Source of the DNA: Asterochloris sp. CNOR1
Taxonomy: Eukaryota; Chlorophyta; Trebouxiophyceae; Trebouxiales; Trebouxiaceae
Length of the DNA: 64,000 nt
Reading direction: 5' to 3'
Assembly (NCBI GenBank): GCA_963969365.1
Contig: OZ017754.1
Span: 1,550,001-1,614,000, forward strand
A program made the translations under genes and the position numbers. Shown here in pieces: positions 35,436 to 45,714 of this stretch; position 1 is the stretch's first letter; each line of letters starts with the position of its first letter. Under the pieces are notes generated by a model that saw only the letters and a program-made list of their open reading frames with translations, was not told the DNA's origin and did no database searches.

Positions 35436-38400
35436 ATGGCTCGCTCTGGTGGCACCAGTGGGCGCGGCAGGGGCCGAAGCGGCAGGAAGGGTGCTGGCAG
35501 AGCGGGGGAGACGACTGACTCCGATGACAATGGAGAGCCCCCACAGCCGGCTGCCAGCACGCCTGCCACAGAAGCGGCAGATGCGGCTGAGCAGGATGCA
35601 GCTGCCCGCAGGGAGGCACTGGGGCAACAGCAGCGGGAAGCACAGGCAGCCAAGCTGGCACAGCAAGCAGCAGCTCGCCGCGGCGAGTCTGGTGGCTCAG
35701 AAAACACCAGCACGCCTGCCCCAGGGACGCCAGCTGTGGCTGAGCAGGCGGTCCGCCGCGAGTCTGAAGCCTCAGAAACATCCAGCACGCCTGCCACAGG
35801 GGCGGCAGCTGCGACTGAGGAGGAGGCAGCTGCCCGCAGGGTGGCGCTAGGGCGAGAGCAGCGGGAGGCACAGGCAGCCAGACTGGCACGGCAGGCAGCA
35901 GCCCGCCGCGGGTCTGATGTCTCAGGGCGGCACCGTGCGGCGGTGGCGCTGTCTGAGCAGCAGCGTGCCAGGCGGACAGCGAATGTCAGGCAGCGCCAGA
36001 CAGATCGGCCTGCGGATGATGGGGCTGCCTCTAAAACGGCGGAGCAAGCTGCTGACAGTGAGTACCTCCTGCATCGTGCCCAGCAGCACTTCTCGTCAAG
36101 GCTGCCTCAGGCATGGCAGAGCATGGTATAGACTGTGAGGGCTTCTGCTTGTGCCCCTCTCCAGGAGGGGCACATAGTGTGTGCCTGCCTTTGCAGATGC
36201 CTGAGACGTCGAGCATGGGGTCGATGCTCTGCCTCAGACGGCGCGGAGTAGGCAACTGCCAGGGCGTGGTGCCTGGGCTGTGTGTGCTTGATTTGCCGGT
36301 CACGCAGGCAGCGCAGCCTCACGCGAGGGCGCTAAGAACCTGCAACGCCACCCTGTCTGCAGATTGCTCCAGCTGCAGCTCCTGCAGACCTGCAGGTGTG
36401 TGTGGTTGCTGGTGCCGCTGAGGTGAACAGCTTGCACTCACCAGCAGCAGCACCTGCACCTGCCCCCCAGCGCCTGAGCGCTCCTCCAAACTTCCCTGCA
36501 GTCCTGCAGGAGCGAGCCTGACAGCAGCTTTTTAGCTGCAGCGGCACTTTCCAGACAACACGAAGCTCAGCTGTTCTGCTGTGCAGGCCTGCAAAAGGGC
36601 GCAGACAACCTGCAGCGCAATGTTGACAAGGCAGCAGACCAAGCAGCCTCCACGGCAGAGTCCCTGGTGGATCGCGTCTCGCAGGGGGCGCAGTCTGCAG
36701 TGGACAGCGTGGCAGACGTGATTGAGAGCGTCAAGAGTGAGACTGTGACTGTTGTCAAGTGGCGCCCTCTCTGAGCGCGCAGGAGTGCTGGCTGGCTACC
36801 CGCTTTGATGATCTGGGTGCTCTGCTGTACTGTATTGTCTTGTGCCAGCTTTGCTGAAAGGCATGGGCACTGCTGTGCTGTGCAATGAATGTGGGAGGCG
36901 TCGCATTCTGCACTCAGCTCCTATGAACAACAGGCCCCCAGCAGCCATCCGTTTTTTGCGGCTGCCACAGTGCTTTGTCAGGATGAGGCTGCATGCCACT
37001 GCAGCCAGTCAGGAGCTTGGACCTGGTCTGCACTGTCTGGTCTTTTCTGCCTGGGTGACAGCCCATGCCTTCTGCAACAAGTCAGTCCAAGGCTTGCAGA
37101 GATCTGGTCTTGCCCAAACCCATCCTGCCAAAAGAGCTGTGGCAGCACCAGGGCCGCGTCGCACCAAAAAGTGAGTCTCGCTTTGGCCTTACACTCACCT
37201 CAACCTGCAGTCTTTGCAGGCAGGGGACAAGCTGGCGCCCCTTGCCAGCAGGCGGTCTTGTACCTGCTCTCCATAACTTCCTCATGCCTGCAGAGAATGC
37301 AGGCAGCGACAAGCCTGCGCCCTTTGCCTTCCAGCCCCTGACTGTCCTGACAGCCACCCCTCCCGAAGAGACCCCCTCAGACAACAAGCAGTACCAGAAG
37401 CTGCGGCTCCTGCAGAGCGTGGCAGGGCTGGACCGCGGGTTCGCTGCCAACACGACAGCAGCAGCCCTGGTGGAGAGCGCCGCGCTGGCGCTGGCGGGCA
37501 CTGGGGAGGCTGTCACCCTGAGCTGGACTCCTGGTGAGCTGCTGATGCATCAGGAGCTGAAGCTGCCCGGCGTGTGCTGGGGCGGGCAAGAACTTAGCTG
37601 ACGCTGACAAACACAGTGGGACGCCATCATTCAGAGATGCACTGCTGATGTGCTGCTGTTGCTTCAGAGTGACACCTCTCAAGTCTTGCTGTGGCAAAAT
37701 GCGCAATGCTGATGGGCGACCAAAAAGGTCTTGACCCTCTCCAGCGTGCTGCTTGGCCCCTGGCATGAGAGGCTTGACAACTTTATGCTCTGACATTTGT
37801 GCGCGTTGCTTGCCCCTTTCCCGCTCCACATCGCATGTAGTGGTAAGCAGGCCACCATGTCGTGCTTTGGCGCATCAGTGGCAGCTGGGTGGCATGCCCA
37901 CAGCACAACCTGCTGCGTCTTCATTCCCCTTATGTGCATGCCTGCAGTGGATGACGAGCAGGCCACCATGCAGCAGCTGGGTGGTACCTGGCGCCTCATT
38001 TACAGCAGTGGCTTCTCCTCTGGCAGCATTGGCGGCAGCCGGCCAGGGCCTCCCGCAGGTGAGCAGTACTCAGAGCCCTTTGGCAGCTCCAAGGTGCACT
38101 GTCACTGGCGTGATTGACTGTGGCAGCATCTGGCCAGGGAGTCGCCTTCAGCAGGTGAGCTGCTGCTGCGCATGTGGGCCAGGCTGATTCTTGCATCATT
38201 TGTGACAATGGCCTGAGCCAGTTGCTGATGTCGTCCTGCTGAACTTTGGCTGTCAACCCAAAGCAGCTTTTGCTGGCCCCCTCTGCATGGCGCGCACCAC
38301 TGAGGCCACACAGCGCAGGCTTGCTGCCCTTCATGCTGCAAAGGCAGCCGCATGAACAAGTGCCAAGGGAAGTTGTGCTCCCCCTGCAGGCCTGTTGCTG

Positions 38401-39549
38401 GCTCACAAGCTGTGCAACTTGCCTTTTTCTGTGTCACGAAGGCCCAGACAGGCTGTGTCCCCCTGCAGGCCTGATTCCCTTCACCCTGGGCCAGGTCTAC
38501 CAGGTGATCTCCCCTTACACCAACAAGCTGGACAATGTGGTGGAGCTCTACTCGAAGATCATCCCCCCGACCCTGCCAGGTGTGCCATAGTGTATGCTTG
38601 TTGTGTGCACCAGATGGGACAGCTGCCCGTACAGCTTTGCCAGGCCTCACAGGCTCTTCCCAGAGTCTGCTGCAAGTCGGCCTGGCGACCCTGCTGCCCT
38701 GCGTCCATGCCTGCTGGGCCCCTTTGATGTGATGCAATGTGCCATTGCCAGAAGGCAGGTTGCAGTACCTGGCAGCTTCTCTTCCCTGTTGCGCCCTCTC
38801 CAGCTGGTTGAGCACCGACCTGCGTTCCACAACACCCTGCTAGCTGTTCTTGTGATGTCGTGTGAGCTTGGGGCTGCCGGCAACCTCATATTTGCCCTCT
38901 GCGTCGCAGGCTTCCCAGAGTCCAAGAGGGCTGTATTGACCGCCTCCCTCAAGCACTCCTTTGAGGCAGTGGGTGGCAGCGCTGTGCAGATCACTTTCGA
39001 AGATACAGAGGTGGGCTTTGCGCATACCTGCTTGACTAAAAAGCGAGCTGCCTGCTCAGCCTGCACTGCAGGCTGCACTGCAGGCAGCAGCTGTCTGTCT
39101 GTGCCCTTTGTGCCTTGCTGTCGCACCCGGGCTGCACTGCCGGTGTTCCCCCTATTCACCTGGCTGCCTGAGGCTGCAGCGCCTGCTCTATCATTGCTGT
39201 GCTGCCACTTGTTCTGTCAGCGCTTTGCTGGCGCCGCCTGCCTCTGCCTACCCTTGTCACAGGTGATGTGTGCCCCCTTCAAAAGCCCTTTTGTCAGCAT
39301 CTCGTGCTGCCACCCGCCACCGCTTGTTCATGTTGACAGAAGCATCCTTGCTGCCTGTAGGTGCGTGCTACAGGTGGCCCCCTGGGCACACTAGGAAACC
39401 TGCCAGAATTCATGATCCCCCAGCTGCCAGAGCCTCTGCGACCATCCCGCCAGGCCCGCACCTCAACTTTTGATGTGCTCTACTTAGACAACGACATGCG
39501 GATCACCAGGGGCAGCCGCGGCGAGCTCAGAATCTTTGTCAGGACATGA
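35436..39549 (+). CDS. PAP/fibrillin family protein with Ala/Arg/Gln-rich N-terminal extension
   Basis: Plastid-lipid-associated proteins bind lipids at plastoglobules and thylakoids. The PAP core is clear from 37294 on: SDNKQYQKLRLLQSVAGL, then a lipocalin-like start GGTWRLIYSSGF, and the family C-terminal signature TFDVLYLDNDMRITRG, GELRIFV. Exons 37294-37533, 37948-38058, 38469-38579, 38910-39010 and 39361-39549 agree in phase. Upstream, an amphipathic helical exon (36587-36736, QKGADNLQRNVDKAADQAA) fits in phase. So does a large exon, 35436-36057, which ends at a strong gtgagt donor; together they give 507 residues. That exon encodes basic and acidic low-complexity sequence with a repeated unit containing QREAQAA.LA.QAAARRG. 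It is unusual for a fibrillin, so the join is inference: the exon could instead be a separate gene stopping at 36131. No clear transit peptide is seen; an in-frame upstream stretch from 35331 (STSRLLYACPALPLLHS) lacks an ATG. Confidence 0.8.
35590..35930 (+). repeat. coding tandem repeat in the Ala/Arg/Gln-rich exon
   Basis: Residues about 54-84 and 130-159 of the predicted protein are near-identical (AAARR.ALG..QREAQAA.LA.QAAARRG). They are separated by Ser/Thr/Pro/Ala spacers that themselves resemble each other (SE..STPA.G). The unit is about 75 residues if both parts are counted. Confidence 0.75.
37155..37250 (+). repeat. copies of both flanking exon edges in a fibrillin intron
   Basis: Near 37160-37185 the sequence repeats the end of the exon at 36736 (caag/agtgaga becomes caaaa/agtgagt). 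At 37212-37250 it repeats the start of the exon at 37294 (gcaggcag.gacaag.ctg.cgccc.ttgcc). Both are in the same orientation, inside the intron between the two exons. Confidence 0.55.
37845..38670 (+). repeat. further exon-edge copies in fibrillin introns
   Basis: About 37845-37900 copies the start of the exon at 37948 (caggccaccatg). About 38116-38172 copies the 3' edge of the exon ending at 38058, including gtgagc. About 38376-38405 copies the start at 38469 (ccctgcaggcctg). About 38640-38670 copies the start at 38910 (cttcccagagtc). All are direct and decayed. Confidence 0.6.
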
Positions 39550-40431
39550 CTTACAGGACATAATCTGCTGGCATGTTTCACATGCACTTAGATTCCTTTG
39601 TGAGTGTCTGTGAAAACAGATGAAGATTTGGGTCAACTTATCAGGTTGGCAGAACAAATTAATCGTCACAGGTGCACATCGAATGGGTGGGAAACAAATC
39701 AAAAAGTTGCTAGGAAGTAAACATAACACCCCACAAGTGCACTGCGACACAGTGTCACAGTGCATGAGCCTGTCTACAGAACCACATTGTTAAGGGACGG
39801 GACGGGACCGAGACGGTATCTGCACCTTGGGCATGCCAGCAGGTCATCCCCAATTCAGAGTAATGAGCAGAGGGCGGGTGGGCTCCTGGTTGTTGGTACT
39901 GGGTCGATCATGATGATCAGTCCAGAGAGATGTTGGTCTGAGCTGCTGCCACTGCTGGAAGGACTGAAATGGATCATTACAAGCCCTGCTGATTGCTCTC
40001 GAATGCTGAAAGTAGATCATGCTCATCCTGGGAGTCGAACCCTGAGGAGAACATCCTGACACACTGCAGAAGGAGTGCAGCGTATTGCAGGCGCAATCGT
40101 GCAACAGGTGCAGCATGACCAGCTGCAGGTGCACATTGACATCTGTGGCTGCCGCAAGTTGGGGCTTGTGAGAGGCCCCACACAATCAGCTGCAGACACC
40201 AGCAGATTGGCACACCTGAATGGCCGCAGCCTGAATGTCTGGATTGCTGCATGTTATGGCCTGTGCCAATGGGGCCGCCAAGCCGGCCTGCACATGGGGA
40301 GACCTCTGTTGACGCCAACCTGCTCATGCATTACAAGCCAGCTTGAGGAATCTCAGGGAAGTGGAGCCAGCACAGAGGTTGATCAAGTCTACATCTACAT
40401 CGTTGCATAGCAACTTTGGATAGCAGAGCTG
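39550..40431. other. convergent intergenic region, fibrillin / armadillo protein
   Basis: Holds the 3' ends of two convergent genes. A minus-strand open segment ending at 39977 (FSSGFDSQDEHDLLSAF) has coding character and could be the true last exon of the armadillo-like gene, but no join was established. Confidence 0.35.
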
Positions 40432-43400
40432 TCATGTCGATCCCTTATAACTATTTGCAGGCCTCTGCGCCTGATGCAAACCCCCCCCCAGGCAAAGGAC
40501 AGGCATGCCCTTGCTGTGCCAGCTGTGGGGATGCAGAGCATGCCAGACCGCTGCCACTGAGACACCTTGTCTCAGCTTGAGCGCTGACATGGACTGCAAG
40601 CTCCTCAAGCAGGCGCCAGGCCTCAGGCTGAGACCCCTCGATCTCGCGACGCCCTGCAAACTCACCTCAGCCGCTCGTTCTTTGGAGGTGAGGTCCTGTG
40701 CCAGGGAGGTGATGGATTGGATGTAGGCCAGCTGTACGGGCGCCTGCTCGTGCCCACATAAGCGGACCATCAGTGTCAGAAGTGGACCCTGCAGCAGGCG
40801 GTGCCAGCTAGTGTTAGTGGTGGACAGGAAAATAACAGGACTGCCCAGATGCACACACGCTGGTGCCCATGGTGCACAGGGGAAGCCTCACTGCCAGAGG
40901 GCCCATGGTAAGCAATGCCAGGCAGGTCAGGGACCCAGAGCAGGCTAGCTGCATTCATGGCCGATGGTGTGCAGAGGTGCAGCAATATCATCAGAAGCAC
41001 GCCCTGCAGCAGGCAGTGCCAGGTAGGTGCAGCCAACTGTCTGTCTTCAGAATGCGTGCGCCCATAGACAGCAGACCTGATTCATGCAGCAGGCAAAGTG
41101 CAGCATCCAATGTTGCCCTCTTCAGCAGCTGCCGCGAGAGGTTGACACACTATCCATTATTTTTTGGGGCCACCAGGGAAACCTCACCACACTTTCTGGC
41201 CACAAAATCAACAATATGCAGCTAAGAGGCCTGTTCAGCCTGTGCATCAGGGCACACCCTTCAGCCTGCCACCTGCTGATGAAAGCCCATTGCTCCTTAG
41301 CTCTGCCGCTGCACTGCATTGCCTGCTCAAATGCACATCGGCATTTGTGAAGCAAGAAGAGGTCTGAGGCTCAGTGCAGATGGCCCTGCAAGGCACTAGG
41401 CGCTTAGTGCTCCACGGAGGGCACAGCTTCAGGCAGCCTTCACAGGTAAAGGCACAAGGTCTGCTGCAAATATGCAGCTGCTGGCAAGTGCCTGACACTC
41501 ACTCCCAGAATGGCTTCTGCGCCCTGCACGCTGTCCTCTGCAACAGCCTTCAGCATCAGGGCTCCCGATAGCAGCATCTCTGTGCCGGCGTCGCTGTCAA
41601 CCTCACGGCCACTCAAGTCCTGGATGCCGCCTAAAATCCCCAGTACTGAACCAAGGGCTGCAAGCCCATTGGCCTGCAGTTCCCAAGCTCAAAGTTCAGT
41701 GCAAAATCCAATTATGCCAGGACTTGCCTGACAGCCCTGTTTGAAGCCATGTATATGCTGTCAAGACTGGCAGCTCACAGGGCTGCAGAGTGTTGCTTGG
41801 CCGGGGAAGGGCAGCTTGTCCCCAGACCCTGTGCCTGCAGCTTTGCAGTGCGCAGCAGAAGCACCTGACATATGGAACCCCTGTTCCACACCAGCACATA
41901 TGCTGTTCAGGTAAGGCTACCGCACTGTGTGGGGTCTCATTCCAGGACGATACAGACAGCAGCGCAGCGCAGCGCTGCAATCTCCCCTTCAAATGCATGC
42001 AAAGTCAGCAGCATCAAGACCCCACTGGCAAGCGTCTCGGAGATGCTGGTGACTCTAGGTGCTTTGGCCAGCCCAGCACGCTGCCACAGTCATGTCCTGC
42101 CACCTGGTCCCACCCACCGTGCAGCTGGCCAGCCCGCCACAGCCAGCCATGCAAAAAATTCTCACCGCAACGAAGCTGTCCACTTGTCCTGCAGTGGTGA
42201 CCATGGCCTCCAGGGAGCGGAGTGCCATTGCCAGGTAGCGGTCAAAGGGCCCATTGCCTGCAGGCCAGATGCCCCTCATGGCAAGCCTAACCTCAAAACC
42301 CAGCTACAGATTGCAGGGCTCTGTCCCTGCAGGCCAGAGGCCCCCTGGGCTGCTTCTGAATCCCACACAACTCTGCCCTGGAGGACAGAGGTCCCTTTGA
42401 GGCATTGTTAAAGTTGCTTGAACCACAGAGCCCACACTCAGCAGCTGCAGCGTGCCCAGCTGACTATACAGTGACACAGTGGCATCTGCCTGTGCTGAAA
42501 GGCAGCAACGTCGCCCAGTGCAGTGCTCAGCTGTGCTCATATCAGATGCATCAGCAGCCTGCCTGCTCAGCAGCCATGTTGTGATTCACTGCTGAGTAAC
42601 ATTCAACATTTGGCCGAGTGCTGTGTGTGGCTCATGTCGTGAGACACAGCAAGGGTGCCAGGGCCCCCCCAGCCTGCTTGCCTGCCATGCGCCCAGCGAG
42701 CAGCTGCACGGTGGGCCCAATGAAGGCTGGCAGTTCCGCCCGCACCATGGGCTCCGCAACACACATGACCCCCACAGCGCCCGCTGCGCGCACTCTCTTG
42801 CCAAAGGGGCCGCGCTGCAGGGCCTGGGCCAGCACCTGCAGCCCATTGTGCTGCAGCAGGGCCACCTACAGGCAGGCAGACCAGGCAGCACTGTACGTGA
42901 GACATGTAACAAGATGGTACGATCTGCAGCAGCAAGATGCGGGCTGCGCATGAGCACTGCACATAGCACACAGCTGATGGCAAGCATGTGCACTGGCAGG
43001 CTTACCACTCCACTCCTGACACCCACCGCCTCGAGAGTGAGGGAGGCAACCCTTTCCTGCGTGTGGTCTGGCAGCCGTGGGTCTGTGAGCAGGGCTAGTA
43101 GTGGGGGCAGGCACCCAGATGAAACCAGCTGCATGCCAGGACGGGAAATCAGGTGAGACATGCTTTTCCCTGCCAGAAATGCACCGGCACAGCTGACAGC
43201 CACATCACTCACCACGCTACGCCTGGCAGGACTGAAGGCAAAAGTGTCAATGCTGTCTATTACACCATTGCTGAGTGGGTCAGCTACAAAAGTATCGCAA
43301 AACCGGGTGAACTGCAGCACATTGGATGGACCTGAGAGTAAGTTTTGGGTGATGAGACTCTTTCCCAAAAAGCAGGCTCCCACCTCGACATCACTGGGAT

Positions 43401-43461
43401 TGGGCTCCTGTGCACCAGCTGCAGCTGGAGACTCGTGCTGATGGGTCATGAAGCCGGGCAT
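40432..43461 (-). CDS. armadillo/HEAT-like repeat protein, 3' end unresolved
   Basis: Helical-repeat protein, probably a binding scaffold; partner unknown. First exon 43461-43021, then 42865-42682 (VALLQHNGLQVLAQAL, RVRAAGAVGVMCVAEP), 42257-42166 (DRYLAMALRSLEAMV), at least one further exon near 42050-41950 (ISETLASGVLMLLTLHA), 41630-41503 (GTEMLLSGALMLKAVAE) and 40788-40666 (LLTLMVRLCGHEQ, IQSITSLAQDL). The pattern of paired Leu/Ala-rich helices ending in 'hNG..vLaqaL' is typical of armadillo repeats. The intron after 42682 starts with gcaagc, a GC-AG intron required by the frame. Downstream of 40666 two frames compete, one giving EIEGSQPEAWRLLEELAVHV, so the stop at 40432 is tentative. No signal or transit peptide is evident. 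Confidence 0.65.
40955..41115 (-). repeat. decayed copies of an armadillo-gene exon start
   Basis: On the plus strand the exon edge at 40788 reads gtcagaagtggaccctgcag followed by caggcggtgccag. The intron repeats it at about 40985-41035 (catcagaagcacgccctgcag, then caggcagtgccag). A weaker copy lies at about 41070-41115. Same orientation. Confidence 0.65.
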
Positions 43462-45714
43462 GTCTGCTAGGACAGTAGTGTCTGCTGAATCGACTGAAGG
43501 CAGATGATATCATCAGCTCTTCCGGCTCAGTCTCATGTGCGATCCGATCAGTGCCTGAAATGGGAATGAGGGGTTAAGACCTGTCATCTGTGTTTGGCTA
43601 CTTCTGGTCCCAGGTCGGCGTTGCTCAAGGGCGCGTTAAGCACCTGAAGTCAAGCGGATATGAATAGTGCTGCTGATCAGAATGCTGACTCATCAAGGAT
43701 GACGATAATATGGGCCAATCAGTTTTAACCGTTTGTCCCCTGCAGATGCAAAGCTGTTTGTTGTGTCACATGTCTGGCAGTCAGGAGCAGTGATAGAGAA
43801 GAGGCTCTGGCAACCTTGTAATGCCCAATTACCCTTGGGTCAGAAGCAGTGGCATGAAACGTTGAGTTCTGCTCATTTTAGCAAAAGCCATGTTTCAAGG
43901 CTGCACAGCAGTGAAGTCAGACCACATCACAAGCAGCTGCAGGAAGGGACACAATGATGAGTGTGCCCTCTGGTTCTCTGTATTGCTGCATGGACCCCAC
44001 ACTCATGCCAAGGTCCGGGGGCGCATGCCTCCCTGCGGAGGATGCAATGTCCCTGCATGTGCACAAAGAGAGCTTGCACAGGGTCAGCGTGGTGAATGGG
44101 CTGCGCCCTTGCTCCAGAGACGCACATTCATAAGCTCATCTGCTGCCAGCCAGACCCTTCATTGCCAATCTTGGCAAATGCTGGCATGATGCATGTAGCT
44201 CAATGCATAATGGGGGTTGAGGTCAGATGTAGACATTGGGTGTCCAGTTTTGCTAGATGGCTGCTCCACAGGGGGCTTCAGCTAGACCACATGTGGCACA
44301 TGTGGGGGCATCAATGGTCAGGTACCTCTGCTTCATTCAAAGTCAGCTGTAGACCTGCTGTCAAGATTTCACGGACCCAGTGGCAACACACCCTGATGCT
44401 GTGCAGGTGCTGCTGGTGACAGAGCTGGCTATGCAGCAGCTGGCCCTGCACCAGATCAGCAGCACCCGCAGAGCACAAGAAGGGTGACTCGCAATGTCAA
44501 CACAGCTGCAGCCTTAAACTAATGTCCTAAGATCAGATGCTGCCCTTCTAGTTGCCTTACAAAGGGCTTGGGCAGCCATGGTTCTCCTACCTCTCGAATT
44601 GGGGCAGGCCTGCAGGTATTCTTGCCAGAATCTATGTGATCTGCAGTGTCACGTCAGAATGAGGCTGGCTATGAACCCTGAGCTAGATCACTGTCTGAAA
44701 TTGGTGACTTGTCTGAGCTAAAATTATGCCTATTTCACATTATCGTCAGCAGCCCACAGCTGCGGGCACACCTCCTAGGGCTCTGCTTGTCCATTTGGGG
44801 CCGTGATACGGCAGCTTAATCTTTGGTCAGTGCTGCTGCTGACACTGAGCTGCCTGCTGTTAGGGGCTCAGCCTGATCCATGCGGGCGTCCAGCAAACAC
44901 TCCCTGGCTGTGCTGGGGAGATCTTTGCTGCAAAGGAAGAGCTATGCAGCTGCGCCTGAAACAGGTGAGCATGCCATCTAACACCTGCATGCCTTCATCT
45001 CCATGAGAAATGTGCAGATCAAAACCACTGCCAATTTGGTGCTCAATTTTTGGCTCTCCATCCTAACTGTATATGCATCTTAGAGCACATCTGCAATCCG
45101 TTGTTGACCCTGTATGTACCATCAGCCAAGCACATGGCAGTCTGACCCCGATGTCCATGTGCAGCAGCTGAGCCGCTGCGGGAGGCGTCTGTCGCCCTCT
45201 CCCCTACAGCGCCAGTGCTGCTGCAGCTAAAGGAGAGGACATGGGGCCCAGTGGCCACTTTGCCGGTGTCTGCCATCCCAGGTGACTTGCAGATGCCTAC
45301 TTTACATGAAGGCATCGACCAGGCTGCGCCAGCATGTCAGCTGAGCTGCATCAGCCAGCCTCCGGGCTTGAGAGACAGGTTCGCTAGCCTCACGTATGTG
45401 TGCCACCAGCCACCTCTGCAGAGCCTACATTCATGGCGGCTGCCTTGAGCTGCGCCTGCTGCAACAATGACACGTGCTGGGCTGTGCTGGCTGCCTTCTG
45501 ATAGGTAAATGGCTGCTGCTGCACCCTGCTGCATCCCAATGACCTCATGCTTTAGCATGTTCAGAGCCATCGAGTCTGTGGCTGTGAAAAGCCACACACC
45601 ACCCCTGCCGCTTTGGCCTGCATCTGCGCGGTGTCCACAGGGGAATCTGATGGGCTCATGACCACCTGAGCATGCACAACTGCTGCTGAGCCTATTGCCC
45701 CTCTCCTGCTGCAG
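43462..45714. other. 2.2-kb region without a confident gene
   Basis: Lies between the start of the armadillo-like gene (minus) and the first homology-consistent exon of the amidinotransferase (plus), so it must contain a divergent promoter and probably 5' exons of the latter. Two segments have coding character: 44407-44487 (plus; VLLVTELAMQQLALHQ, ending in a stop) and about 44815-44963 (plus; hydrophobic LLLTLSCLLLGAQPDPC, ending at a gtgagc donor). Neither could be joined with confidence. Confidence 0.4.

Noticed and set aside
36842-37174. Plus-strand open frame of 112 codons inside the fibrillin gene
   Set aside because: Falls in the 36737-37293 intron. Its end resembles a decayed copy of the preceding exon's donor edge, and its phase does not fit the flanking exons.
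40022-40050. tRNA T-loop-like word on the minus strand (ggttcgactccc)
   Set aside because: The T stem has a mismatch and no acceptor, D or anticodon arm could be laid out upstream; it lies in a possible coding segment.
44407-44487. Possible terminal exon on the plus strand (VLLVTELAMQQLALHQ)
   Set aside because: Too short and isolated; no upstream exons could be joined.
44803-45006. Hydrophobic leader-like frame (LLLTLSCLLLGAQPDPC) as signal peptide of the amidinotransferase
   Set aside because: Begins with GTG and could not be joined in phase; kept only as a candidate exon in the region note.
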